Shown: positions 21,455-32,399 of the stretch, one piece after another | Layout: each line of letters begins with the position of its first letter | How positions within the stretch are numbered: position 1 is the first letter of the stretch | Source: Hysterangium stoloniferum | Lineage: Eukaryota; Basidiomycota; Agaricomycetes; Hysterangiales; Hysterangiaceae | Direction of reading: 5' to 3' | Assembly: GCA_015178975.1 (NCBI GenBank) | Contig: WHVD01000001.1 | Location: 3,596,001-3,660,000, forward strand | DNA length: 64,000 bases | The notes under the pieces: model-generated | Told to the model about the DNA's origin: nothing | The model's database searches: none | The model's input: the letters and a program-made list of their open reading frames with translations, nothing else | Translations under genes and position numbers: made by a program

Positions 21455-22326
21455 GGGAAAACCCCTCTCTCCAAAAGATTTTAGGATCTGTAATAGAGCC
21501 TTATCTTATATAAACTCCAATAAACTCTAGATCCTTATAAGATTTAAAATTGGTTAAGGATCCAAAAGGTAGGTGGAGACATAGGATTCTTTAAGCATCA
21601 ACCATATCTTTAAATATAAACTTCTTCAATTTTCTGTAGTCCAGTGGGATTCTGTATCCATTTATCTTTCCTGTGACTTGTCAGAGGATGATCCAATTAA
21701 AAATCCACAAAACTCCTGGCTATAGTTGCAGGATTTAACATAACATAGAACATGTGCATAATCAATCAATTTAAAATCCCATTCATATCCCTGAATTTGA
21801 TGGAATTACAAAATGATATAGAATCTGTTAGATAGTCCACAAGTGAGTTAGACTCTCCTTTGTTCCAACATGTGGAGAACAAAGGGAGTTTATATTGGAA
21901 CAAAGGAGAGTTTACAGTAACTCAATTGTGGACCATCTAACAGATTCTATATCATTTTGTAATTCCATCAAATTCAGGGATGTGAATGGGATTTTAAATT
22001 GATTGATTATGCACATATTCTATGTGATGTTAAATCCTGCAACCACATCCAGAAGTTTTGTTAATTTTTAATTGAATCATCCTCTGACAAGTCACAGGAA
22101 AGATAAAGAGGTACAGAATCCCACTGGACTATACAAAATTGGAGGAGTTTATTTAATGCTATGGTCAATGCTTAAAAGATCCTAAGTACACCTGACCACC
22201 CTCCACCTACCTTTTGGATCCTTAACCAATTTTGAATCTTATAAGGATCCAATAGAGATTATTGGAGTTTATAAAGATAAGGCTCTACTATGGATCGTAG
22301 AAGCTTTTGGAGAGAGGGGTTTTCCC
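21455..22326. repeat. 872-bp fold-back (long inverted repeat) element
   Basis: The left end GGGAAAACCCCTCTCTCC is mirrored by GAGAGGGGTTTTCCC at the right end. Homologous inverted sequence continues through both arms (about 415 bp each) to a centre of about 25 bp near 21870-21895. Examples are AAAATGATATAGAATCTGTT on the left and AACAGATTCTATATCATTTT on the right. The arms differ by point changes and small gaps. There is no coding capacity. No target duplication was found by eye. Confidence 0.92.
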
Positions 22327-22329
22327 GGC

Positions 22330-22500
22330 GATTGTTAATAGGGACGTATGGCTCGTTTCAGATTCCACATGAATAAGGAAAGGAGGAAGAACAGCTTGTA
22401 TCTCGCTTTCTACGACGTTAAGGAACAAACTGAAGGGGATCGCTACCACATCGCCATCGTCCTGATTCCTAAGAATCCGGCTCCGCGTGGCACCGATTAC
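22330..22500 (+). pseudogene. Inverted duplicate of the 5' end of the gene at 22840-23442
   Basis: Starting with ATTGTTAATAGG, which also precedes the start of the minus-strand gene, this segment encodes MARFRFHMNKERRKNSLYLA and continues to IPKNPAPRGTD before stops at about 22500. It lies directly against the fold-back element and is a partial inverted copy. About 170 bp are duplicated. Confidence 0.85.
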
Positions 22501-22771
22501 TAATAACAATTTGGGCAAGACAATAGTGGTGTTCAACTTGAAGACCGCTAAAGCCGTTGGTAAAACACAAAACACTGTCTGCGTCGGTTTCATTTGTGAT
22601 AATCTTTCCATCGTTCAACGTCTCCAGACAATAAAGCTCTGGACAGGCAAAGGTAAAACATTGCCTATAATACATTGCGCCTGCTGTATCATACACCATA
22701 GATCCCGTCTTCTTGTTCTTCGAATAGTCAAAGACGCTAGACGAGAGACTTGACATATACCTACAATACAC
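22487..22771 (-). CDS. Hypothetical protein exon
   Basis: A minus-strand frame encodes MSSLSSSVFDYSKNKKTGSM, followed by a cysteine- and tyrosine-containing segment (MYYRQCFTFACPELYCLET) and ending near VISN where the inverted duplicate begins. I do not recognise it. Its lower-coordinate end appears cut by the duplicate. It may be the last exon of a host gene or a truncated gene. Confidence 0.35.
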
Positions 22772-22839
22772 GATCCTTTGGGTTCATTTATCATTGATTT
22801 GGTTTCAGTTCCTTATAAGTTGTATCTCATAACGTATTG

Positions 22840-23442
22840 TCATGACTCGAGAGATTGCACCTCGGGTTTAATGTCCTTCCCTGTGATGTCGCATGTTGGC
22901 ACAGGCTTTTTGAGATCAATCGGTACATGACCCTCAACAAACCGCCTCCCGTTGTCCATAATTATTTCAGGTTCTAGCATCAGATTGAGGATTTTTTGGT
23001 CAATAAGACGCTTTGGTGAGTCAATACCAAGGACGCCACTCGATATCAAGAGAGATGCACCTACTTGCATCGCCGCCCATACCCAGTCAGTACACTTCCA
23101 GTCTGGAGTATCCTGGAGTATCGGAACACTTGTTAGAATCTCAGCTAAGCGTTCTCCGTTTAAAGCATTAGGGAGTTTGGCAAGAAGCACCAAGGCAGCC
23201 AATTGGAAATTACGATTCCTGGTCTCCGCACATCTTAGCTCCCAAGCAGGCCCGTTGATGGTAAACGCAGTCTTCACATCAAATATCCACGAATCGGTGC
23301 CACGCGGAGCCGGATTCTTAGGAATTAGGACGAGGGCGATGTGGTAGCGATCCCCTTCGGTTTGTTCCTTGACGTCGTAAAAAGCAAGATACAAGCGGTT
23401 CTTGTTCCTTTCTTTATTCATCTGGAATCTGAAACGAGTCAT
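22840..23442 (-). CDS. Uncharacterised fungal protein, 200 aa
   Basis: One exon from ATG 23442 to a stop at 22840. The N-terminus is basic (MTRFRFQMNKERNKNRLYLA), followed by YHIALVLIPKNPAPRGTDSW and later ILTSVPILQDTPDWKCTDWV. The layout of NKxRLYLAFY, GxYHxALxLxPK and PxxxDWxCxxWV resembles, from memory, an agaricomycete domain of unknown function (DUF6914-like), not checked. No signal peptide or membrane segment is seen. An inverted copy of its 5' end lies at 22330-22500. The frame is intact. Confidence 0.6.
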   Translation of the reverse strand: MTRFRFQMNKERNKNRLYLAFYDVKEQTEGDRYHIALVLIPKNPAPRGTDSWIFDVKTAFTINGPAWELRCAETRNRNFQLAALVLLAKLPNALNGERLAEILTSVPILQDTPDWKCTDWVWAAMQVGASLLISSGVLGIDSPKRLIDQKILNLMLEPEIIMDNGRRFVEGHVPIDLKKPVPTCDITGKDIKPEVQSLES

Positions 23443-24262
23443 ACGTGCCTATTAACAATGTAGCTGTCGTACAGAGAACTTACATCCAAGCGTCTCTGGA
23501 CCTTCTCAGCGAGAAACTATGAATCTGAAGTTGTTCGGTGTAATATCCGAGTTGCGAAGAAATTATACTATCTATACTGGTGTTCCGCTAGTTTAGAAAT
23601 CACTGTGAGAAATATCACTCGTAGCAAGAATTGGGCATACCCACAAACCTAGAGAAGCGATGATGTCGCTTACGTGATGCAGTGTAGGTGAGAATCCAAT
23701 CTTCGAATTCAAGTACTAGTACTTTTAGGTTATTCCGGAGTCGCAAGAAAATGGTTGTGTCTCGATTTTGTATGAGAGGTAAGCACGATTGTCACATAAC
23801 AACAAGAAATCGTTGGCTGTGATAAGACGGAATTTTTTGCCATCAAATGATTTCAAGCTCCTACCAAATTGGTTTCGCGTTCAAGCTAAGACTTAGCCTG
23901 AAAACATTTGAATTTATGAAACTAATGTGAGAAGTATTCCCAGCTTGTTGTGCTGTTGTATTATGCCTCTTCAATCGAATTTGTAAAATTGTTCACCAGA
24001 CAGATCCTATGAGAGGTACCTGAGAACTTCGCCTATGATACCCTTATGATTGATATACGAGTGGTGGATAGAATATTAAGGTGGAATTATGTAGTCACCC
24101 TACATAACGAGGCTATGTAATGTAAAAGTGACATAATCATCTTGCATTACAATCCAAACCAAACACTTCCGTACCGACCGTATAATAATAGAAGCGCATT
24201 GAAACATCACAATAGCATCTAGGATGTCACAGCAAAACATCATGACGAGGGTGCGAAATGCT
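23443..24262. other. Intergenic region
   Basis: Sequence between the 200-aa gene start and the 3' end of the eIF5-mimic gene. No ORF with family resemblance and no repeat was recognised. It should hold the promoter of the former and the 3' UTR of the latter. Confidence 0.5.
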
Positions 24263-25928
24263 TCATTCCTCTTCGCTCTCCTCTTCTTGCTCCTGCAAGA
24301 ACTGGAGAGAAATGAGTCAGCTTAAAAGGTGACAAAAGTGCGTAATAAGGCTCGAACCTTCACTAAGGACTCGGTTGCCTTGAGGAAGTGTTGCCTTCCC
24401 TGGGGCTTGGATCCCTTCGAATGCCAGTAGATGATGGCTTGATCGGAGACACAATCTTGGTTGTATAAAACCTAGATGCGCGAGAGGGTCATTCACGAGA
24501 AAGATCAAGAGAAAACTCCTATACTGACCTTAAGGATTTGAGGGAAGGCCTTCATCACTCGTGTATCTTCATAACAGTATCCCTGAACGACGTTGATGAG
24601 GGCCACTTCAGCCTTTGGACCATTACAGAATGGCTCGATGATGGGGGCGTATTTCTATCATTTTTCACTATAGTTATAGAGGATACTCAAAACAAGCATA
24701 CAACGAAATAACTCACCGTCACCTCACGAAGAGCGAGCGCCTCAATTTGATCCGGCCTTGCGCTCCAATCGACAGAGGCCATGAGGCCTTGCCAGATGCA
24801 CTGAGCGAGCTCGGCTTCAGGAAGAGGACGCTCCTCCTGCTCGCCTTTGATAAACGTGATGATCTACCCATATCCATGAGTTCGCATAGGAAAAAGCCAA
24901 TGCATACAAGCACACACCTCATGTACGGGTTCCTCCTGCTCACAGCGAGTCTTGAGACCGTTAACAAGGCCTTCCCTAATCACCGCAAATTGCTTCTTTG
25001 TGTACCACTCCGCGACTTGCGGAAGACCTTCCGCTTTGAAGTGGTTTTCAAGTGCCTGACCACTCTGTTTCTGGGGCGGGAAGAACGCAAGAAGATCCTT
25101 AACGCCCCCTTTCCTCAAAGTGGTGGCGAGATGGTCCATGGTTTGATCGGCGAGATATGTACGGAAGACGGTCGTCGCCATGCTCAAAGACACATCTGGG
25201 CCACATTTGAGCATCACTGTAGCGTAGATCGGATAGATTGAACTTACCGTTCTTGACAAGATGGTCTTTGGTCAGACTAAGAAGGGCGCTGCCGCTGGCC
25301 AAGCCTTGAGAAAGGAGGAGACCGGTAGCGACGGCGACTTTATCTTTCTGAGACTCGGGCCAGCGATTAGCGTATTGGAGCAGGCCAGGAAGGGCGGACT
25401 CCTGTAGAGGTTTCTGGAGGTACTTGTACCTGGTGGCGACTGAGCACACGCAATAAAAGAAGCATATACACTCGCACAACGCACCTGCGAATGAGTTTGT
25501 TGAGTACGTCGATGTATTTCTTCATGTCATCCACCTCAACAGGCTCCTTTGCCTGGAGGATCGAGAATGGCGATGGCGGAGCACCATCGTCGACATAGCT
25601 CCCTCCGGGCTGTAGAAGACCACCTGCGAGCAAGATCTCGAAGAGTGCATCGGCATATTTCAGAAATTCGAGTGTAGAACCAGCTTGTACGAGCTTGTTG
25701 GTAAAATTGTCAAAGTCGCCTTCTGGGACGGTGTCGATATGCTTGTAGAGTTGGTCGCGGAAAACTGGCAAATGTCAGCCTTACAAGCCCGAAAGATAAC
25801 TGAAGGCAATCGTCAGAAAGCCACACACCGGTTGGTTCGTGCTTTGCTTGCGCCTTGACGGCACCTTTCCTAACTTTGATACGTACCCCCTGCAGCGAAG
25901 GCTTAGGTACAGTTTGTTGCTGAGACAT
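24263..25928 (-). CDS. eIF5-mimic protein (BZW-type, W2 domain), eight exons
   Basis: Exons: 25928-25829, 25764-25485, 25429-25248, 25195-24918, 24863-24717, 24654-24529, 24471-24358, 24301-24263. Introns are 52-64 bp, and joining them keeps one frame of 421 residues, close to the roughly 419 of animal BZW proteins. The N-terminus (MSQQQTVPKPSLQGVRIKVR) and the helical repeats match this family. The C-terminal W2/eIF5C domain carries ALINVVQGYCYEDTRVMKAF, VLYNQDCVSDQAIIYWHSKG and an acidic EEESEEE end, which binds eIF2-beta and related initiation factors. Members compete with eIF5 and tune start-codon choice in the cytoplasm. All introns are GT-AG, though the last donor is a weak GTTCGA. Confidence 0.93.
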
Positions 25929-26298
25929 CCACAGGTTTCGAGGGAAATCGAAAGATGCGGACAACCTTAAAAAATTGGTTACAGCAGACGACGTTTAAGA
26001 AAGTGTGGGGGTGCTGTAACCAGAGGCAAGGAACAGGTTGGCTCCGTGACTCCATTGTGTCCGAAACTTGTCACATATTATGGATCCGGTTGATTTGGTA
26101 CGAAACCAGCAAATCATTTAGAGATTTCACTACAATCTTCATAGAAATATTCAAATTTTAGGCAAAAGGTAATCTCATAAATCATTTGCCCGCAAATGAT
26201 ATTTATGCAACTAATCCCTCTCCTCTCACAAGTACATTATGGTTATTACAACGCTCTACTCATGCTCATCAGCCTCCGCCAACTCACTACACCCAACC

Positions 26299-26836
26299 CT
26301 ATATCTTCTGGTCTTGGAAAGGATTGGGGGGAATGTACTGAGGAGGTGCCCATTGAGCTTGGTTACCCTGATACGTAGGAGGAACTCCTGACGGAGAGGC
26401 CCATTGACCGGTAGGTGCACCCATAGGAGGACCGGGGGGAGCCCATTGGCCTGCGCCTCCTTGTTCCATCTGGGGTGCAGCGGGCTGGTCCATACTGGCA
26501 AAACGCCTAGCGCGCCGTTTCTTGACGCAGGTAAAGATCACCGCTCCCAGTATAATTAGGAGAAGAGCGACTGCCAAACGCCATGTAAGACCAACACGAA
26601 TTCACCTCAACTTTCAACTACCGACCAAATGAAACAACCATCGCTATGATTCTCTGATGTTGCGAACAAGAAATTTCTTTATCGCTGTCAAACCAGGGTT
26701 AGACTGTGTATACTTTAGGGCAAAGCAGCAGAATCACTGACTCCTGGTCATGACATATTTGAGGGCCAAAGGGGTCGGCTTTGACAGCTGAAGGAATGGA
26801 AACGAGAGCAAGAGGAAGAAGGTAATAGTAAGACAT
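26299..26836 (-). CDS. Small secretory-pathway protein with signal peptide and one membrane helix
   Basis: The frame from ATG 26836 encodes a signal peptide (MSYYYLLPLALVSIPSAVKA) and then DPFGPQICHDQ. After one or two introns (borders not certain, around 26780-26580) comes a membrane helix, VALLLIILGAVIFTC, a basic stop-transfer segment KKRRARRF, and a cytosolic tail rich in P, G, Q and W. That tail has APPGPPMGAPTGQWASPSG and ends NPFQDQKI at 26299. The predicted topology is type I. The function is unknown. The divergent arrangement is not seen, since the eIF5-mimic gene lies downstream on the same strand. Confidence 0.6.
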
Positions 26837-26839
26837 TAT

Positions 26840-28141
26840 GATATTGTGACGTCGTCGGGGGTGAGCGCAGCTAGAGACCAAATTCCCGCCCTGATCCTCT
26901 TTATATACAACGCCCAGCCTTTTGGTCCATCAATCAGCTTGTTTACTCCGCTAACTAAAGTTTACCGATATCTCAAGGGCTGCCTTGCCCTTTTAGGAAG
27001 GATCTCCGAAAGTAAGTACTCACTGGCAACACTTGAACTATCACGCTATATTAACTCACTGAAATCTTGTCATCGATGCTAAAGTGTGAAGCACGTTCGA
27101 CGACATGTTTGGGAACTTTGAAGCTGTGTATCGTTTCACCGCCAACACAACTTGAAGCCAGGTGCTATATATAACGAGGTCCTGATTTGCCAAAGGCTGT
27201 CCACATAGCCTGCGGCAGCTCTTTACGGGTTGACATTGACAACTCGATTTGTGTTTTTTTGCCAGAATAGTTTGCCTAGCCAGAAAGGAGAAACTTGAAA
27301 GTAATTTATACATAACATCCTCCATTTCACTCTGTTGTCGGAATTAGTCCGGGCCTGTTCTGTGGAATTACTTCACCTTGAGATGGAGAACTCCTTGTGT
27401 ACCAACTGGGATCCTCACTGTGACACTGCTAGGCAGTCTGATGCTGCTCAGGTGTTTCTGCACACTAGGGGTTGGAATTTGAGGACTACTCTTTCCTCCC
27501 ATGGTCATGGCATGTACTGTATGTAGGTACTACTAAGTGGTGTCTCGTAGAGATAGAATGCTCCAGCCCAGATCACCAAGTGAAGAATTGGGTTATATAG
27601 ACTGCTCAACATCCAGGATTAGTTATGTTGACATTTCAGTATAATGATAATAGATATTGAAGAAAGGATTAATATGGTAATGGTCAAATGAGGATCCTAA
27701 GGTTGAAAGTGTTGGGATGATATGGAAGGATGTAGTTGACATTGAGAGCCCTAGAGAGTAACTCAATTGCATACCACAATCAAGTTAAAGTGAGAATTAT
27801 ATTATATGATGAGTGAAGTCCTTTAGGATGGCAGAGACAGACCACTGGGCTATCAATCTAGTGGATCATGTTGAGACTGGGAAACTCACTAGGGCCCGGT
27901 CCCTGCCATATCAGCACCTACCTCCCTGCTTACAGACAATCCACCAACTGGATATGAACCAGGTAACCAGGACCCCTCAGATGCTTGATCTATATCCCTG
28001 AATAGGTTTCACATCTGGTTTATTATGCTCCCATGTTTGCTCCTGTTCCATCCCAACCTTTGGTCTTAGTACGGTCAAACCTGCTTTGTTCCTTGTTTGC
28101 TCATCTCATCTTTTTATATTGCATGAGCCTCATGCCAAACA
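26840..28141. other. Gene-poor stretch between host island and chromovirus remnant
   Basis: A few short ORFs occur, for example a cysteine-containing 89-aa minus-strand frame at 27056-27325 and a 63-aa plus-strand frame at 27335-27526, but none shows a family signature. The part after about 27550 is AT-rich and likely transposon-derived. Confidence 0.4.
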
Positions 28142-28480
28142 TTCATAAATATTTTTACTGTTTGATAAATAGTATAAAATATATATAAACTAGCTAGAAT
28201 TGAAGTTGAATCAGTGAATTGTTATTCATATTTTAAGTACATACTTTAACAGAAAAAGAACAAGCTTGCACAAGCAGCTCTCAAAACCTTCTTTGCGAAG
28301 TTAGGTGCATATATTCAAGTAAACTCTTGACTTCAGGGGTTCTAAGTCTACCAAGGCTGCCACTGATTAATATCAAATACTTAAATTATTTTACCTTGCA
28401 GTGAATTGAGTATTTGCACATTTTGATAGAGCATTGGACTCCTTTTTCAGAAAGTAGTATTAAAATAAGGCTAATACATT
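28142..28480 (+). repeat. Repeat X, copy 1 (about 330 bp)
   Basis: It begins TTCATAAATATTTTTACTG and ends AAGGCTAATACAT. The same sequence lies inverted at 38570-38898. No coding capacity and no clear terminal inverted repeats are seen. Confidence 0.85.
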
Positions 28481-28499
28481 ACAACTTCCCAATAATATG

Positions 28500-28820
28500 T
28501 GAGCAGTTCATCCCATTTTCCATGTTTCCATGTTAAAACCTTGCATTCCTAACAACATCCTGGAACATACTCAACCTCTGCCTCCTCCAGTCATCATTGA
28601 CAGAGAACCTGAATTTGAGGTTTCTGAGATTTTGGATTCTAAAATTGACAATCACCGACATACTTGTAAATTGTTCTATTTGGTCAAATGGGTAGGCTAC
28701 AAAGGTACTGATGAAGAAACTTCATGGATATTGGTCACAGAACTTGGACATGCTGCAGAAATTGTAACTGACTTCCACACTGCTTATCCTAGTAAACCCA
28801 GCCCTTTATTGTCATTCTGA
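28500..28820 (+). pseudogene. Chromovirus integrase end with chromodomain
   Basis: The frame includes FHVSMLKPCIPNN, the usual end of the gypsy integrase GPY/F region, and then a chromodomain: EPEFEVSEILDSKID, LFYLVKWVGYKGTDEETSWI and HAAEIVTDFHTAYPSKP. The aromatic residues of the chromodomain cage region (Y/F-L-V-K-W-x-G-Y and W) are present. Such domains steer integration to marked chromatin. Upstream pol is missing, replaced by Repeat X, so this is the 3' end of an otherwise lost element. Confidence 0.88.
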
Positions 28821-28879
28821 CTTCTTCCATTCTCTTTCCATTTACTTTCCGACACTTCTCATCTGACACTCATTCTTCA

Positions 28880-30030
28880 AGATTATGCAAGTAAAAAAAT
28901 AATATATTATTGCAACTATTGGAAATTTTCTGACACTCCAAATCCTCCCTCCACTTCAACTCCCATCTCATCTGCAATCTCCACACTCTCCACCATTTCC
29001 TGCACCTCCCCATCTTCACTTTCCAACTTTTCTCCTGACACCCATCTTTTCTCAACAATATCCACCAACAGATCATTCAACTCATCCTTCTCTTTATTGG
29101 CATATCTTTTGGAAACCACAATAATACTGATGCTGACCATTACCTTTTCCAGGAACTTGTTCTGTTTGCAGAAGTTCCAATTCAATGCCCAGAAACCCTT
29201 CCCTTGGACATTGTTATGGCACTCTAAGGTTTCCCAAACCGTCATCAACTCCATCCCAATAAATAACATTGCACTAATGGTGTCCCAAGGAGTCTGATGC
29301 TGGTATCGTTGTCCACATTTGGCACTTCAGTTTCCACAGGTTTAGCCATTCCCAAGGTTCCCACAACCACCACTTTCTCCACCTTTTTGTAGGTTCCACC
29401 TTTTCAACCTTTTGAGCCTTTTTGTTTTTTGGAGTCTGCTTCACAGTCAGAGTACATGGGATTTTGTTTGCAAGGGAAACAGGTTCCACCCCATTTTACC
29501 TTTTGTCTCCAACAAGTGATGCCCCGGCTCCCACAATGCTGATATGAAATTTTGTGGGCACTTTCCATCCATTTCAGAGCCTTGGTCTTTTGTTTCTGTT
29601 TTGGAAATTAGTTATAACCTGGAACTAGTAAAATCACTTATTTTTGGGCTCAAAGGCCCAGCCTCTTCCTCCTCATCCACGTCAACAGCTTTCCACTGTT
29701 ATCTACCATTATCAAAAATACACGGCACCTTTCTGGCCCACTTACTTTTCCATCCCACTTCTCTTTAAACCACTGCTCTTCCACCATGCATCCTGCTGTT
29801 CCTTCTCTGCCTCTTCCCACAACCTCCAATCTTCTGTAACCTTCCACAACCACTCCTTTCTCTTTTCCTCCACTTCCTTCTCTTCCACTCCAACTCACAC
29901 TTTTCTGCTTCTTCTGCCTCTTTCAATTCCCACATCAACACACTCTCCTCCTCCTCTTGTTGCCGCTTCAACTCCTCCATTCTCTGTCATTTTCATTGAA
30001 GTTCTTCGACCTTCAATGTTTTAGCGAGTA
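28880..30030 (-). pseudogene. Antisense gag-like ORF between chromodomain and LTR-E
   Basis: On the minus strand, an E/K/R-rich coiled-coil-like part (MEELKRQQEEEESVLMWELK, near 29980-29900) is followed by a P/S segment. A cysteine cluster then appears near 29530-29450, C-x2-C-x6-C with C-x2-C, and a tail down to about 28880. Frameshifts and stops break it. Proteins with an acidic/basic coiled region and a small cysteine cluster accompany agaricomycete retroelements in my memory, but the role is not known to me. Its antisense placement between pol and the polypurine tract resembles the extra antisense ORFs described for some plant gypsy lineages. Confidence 0.5.
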
Positions 30031-30260
30031 TGGCAATTTTGGCATCTGAATCTTCTGGAGTGTTGGCAAATAATGGTTAACAAATTGACATGCAAGTTGA
30101 GGTTAAAGGAAAAAAATCATTAACTCGAATATTTGGGAGTTTTTATACTCAGACTAGCAGCCAAAACTCTCACTTCCAGAATTGTGTGAATTTCATGACA
30201 CATAACAATCAACCATCACTTCAACACTCAGTATCTAATCACCTCTATGGACTTCAGCCT

Positions 30261-30273
30261 AACAGGGGGGTAC
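30261..30273 (+). promoter_or_regulatory. Polypurine tract upstream of LTR-E
   Basis: AACAGGGGGGTAC lies immediately before the LTR start TGTTATGACC, the expected place and composition for the plus-strand primer of a gypsy element. Confidence 0.8.
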
Positions 30274-31498
30274 TGTTATGACCCATTCCCAGATACTTCA
30301 ATATCTGATATCATCCAAAACATCTGACCTCCACCTCAATATCTGACCCCAACTTCTGACTACAGAATATTCATAGTTCCCATAGGAGGATATCTGAAAA
30401 CTATTAAGTATACCAAATTCTAATATACTCCTAAAGGTCATTTAAACATCTGGGATGTGATTCAAACATAATATGGTTTTTAAAACTTTTTAAAAGTTTT
30501 AAACTCTCTCATACATTACAAACTAAAGAATCTTTCCGGACACGAGTAGACAATAAAAAAAATTAGTAGTTTGAAACACTAATGCTTTTAAAAAATAGAT
30601 ACTTTTAGATAGTCCATTCCATGCATATGTATATCATTGGCACCTCTAAATACATATGTATTACTTCGGAATGGATCTGTCAATCTAAACAGATTTCTAC
30701 TTGATTCAACATACCCAGAATATATAGGGGGTTTTACTTAATAAAGACAGCTGTGGTATGAAAAATTTCCAATAATATTTTACATATTTTACATGGAAAT
30801 AACTACATTACAACTTTTAAAAAACAAAGTACTAATAAAAGTATTAGTAGGGATCTGTAAAAGGAAGGAAATTATATACAATGGAATTTGTTGAATAACT
30901 ATGGGTTGTATAAGATGTAATATGGAGAACTATTTCTGATGGTTGTTTTTTGATGATATAATTGTTTCAGAATAGATATCACTAGTCAAAGATGGAGTTT
31001 TGTAAAAATAAGACTTTTATTAGTAAATATTTGAGATTATAGTAATTATAAACACCCTCCATACTCCTAGATCTCACCTTTGTTCCACATTTAGTAATTT
31101 GTCGACTGACAAGTATTCACTTGTTTACTTATTGTATTCCCATTTCAGAATACTTTCAATTTTATCTTATTATGATCCTAAATTTGTAGTACAATAATGA
31201 GGTGATCTATATTAGTTTCCATGAATTGTACTTTACTTTAGATCTGATATCGACTTATGTAGTTTCTTATTCCAATTTCCATCTTTCTGTATGCTCAATA
31301 TTCAGAACTCTTTGGAACTCTGAATATTCATATCTTCCAGTGTACTGTAAGTTTTTGTCTCTGAAATTAAGGACTCCCGAGCATTTGCATAGAGGCGCAG
31401 CACAAGCTGAAGCTGACGTCCTGACCCTATCCAATAGTTTCCGACTTTCCAGTGACTTTCCGATAGTTCCAGAATAGGTTCTGATATGGCACTTAACA
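30274..31498 (+). mobile_element. LTR-E: 3' LTR of a chromovirus, split by MITE-1
   Basis: It starts TGTTATGACCCATTCC after the polypurine tract and ends GGCACTTAACA. Without the 676-bp MITE at 30385-31060 it would be about 545 bp. It shares the TGTTAYGACC start with LTR-A and LTR-B, and near 31395 holds GGCGCAGCACAAGCTGAAGC, a version of their conserved 3' block. Confidence 0.8.
30385..31060. mobile_element. MITE-1, copy A (676 bp)
   Basis: It is nearly identical to 47456-48130. It begins GGAGGATATCTGAAAAC and ends ATAAACACCCTCC, with short inverted termini GGAGGRTRT. The sequence CATA stands on both sides. It is non-coding and AT-rich, with an internal inverted repeat around CATATGTAT. It is inserted in LTR-E. 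Confidence 0.9.
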
Positions 31499-31577
31499 TA
31501 TGCCCAGAAGGTTGGAAGCTGTAATTAGGGCCAAGGGAGGCAATAGAAAGTACTGAACTGTTGTTTTGTATTTAAAA

Positions 31578-31793
31578 TGATGCTCAAAAAAGTGTCCAAG
31601 TGTGCTCATGTTTTCAAAAATTTATAGTTCCACCAATTCTGATTGGACCAGGACAGAGTTGGAGTCATTTTGTAGCTGAGATATTAAAGTTCAATTGCTA
31701 CCATTACATAATGATTATAGATGCCCTGTGTGATTTGTTATTAGATTTTCTTTGAAAACATCTAAAACATTTGGACACTTTTTGAGCCCCTGT
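31578..31793. mobile_element. MITE-2-like element, copy 1
   Basis: Inverted termini are TGCTCAAAAAAGTGTCCAAG on the left and, read on the reverse strand, GGGGCTCAAAAAGTGTCCAAA on the right (21 positions, one part shown). About 215 bp, non-coding. The ends resemble those of fungal Tc1/mariner elements. Confidence 0.7.
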
Positions 31794-32399
31794 ACTTGGG
31801 AACAGTCAGCCAATCAGAAAGTGTCAGATTTGCCCACTGCATTTGGATATATAGCTGGCTTCACAGATATCTTTGCCACATCTTTATTGTCAATTTGCAT
31901 CTGTTTGTTTTTGAGGACTGGCTTTCTCAAGGCTTTTGTGTAGTCTTGGCTCAGCTTTAAACATTAGGAATCAAAGATACAGTTGGAGAATGATGAAGGT
32001 AGTCTTCTAGTGTATGAAAAATTGATTTTCTTCCAGCACACTGACATGCCTGACACCCCAGCCTTAGTGCAATGCCATTACATACTGGCATTTGTATGAA
32101 CAATACAATTTAATTCAAACCTAAGAAGCCAGTGAAAGCAGTGTCTCAATCTGCTCTATCATGGTAATTACAGTTTCCAAAACGTTAATTTCTCTCCCCT
32201 ATAGTAACACATATATACTATGTATGTATTAGGCATTCACTTTCCCTGTGTACCAACATCCTTCCCAATACAACCCAATGCATTATTAGATTTATGCATT
32301 ATTACCTTATGCATTACATATGACCTAATCCACTGTATCCTTGCCAAATTACCCAATTAGCTTTCATTTTGTTGATCTTGGATTGAGTTTGCTCAGGCC
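31794..32399. other. Non-coding spacer
   Basis: No gene or repeat was recognised. A short dispersed run of GCATTATTA-type words occurs near 32280-32310. Confidence 0.4.

Noticed and set aside
24263-25928. eIF5 itself rather than eIF5-mimic protein
   Set aside because: The N-terminus lacks the eIF5/eIF2-beta GTPase-activating and zinc-binding domain; length and helical repeats fit BZW/5MP.
27056-27325. Minus-strand 89-aa cysteine-containing ORF as a small secreted protein
   Set aside because: No signal peptide at its start and no supporting splice sites; too weak to call.
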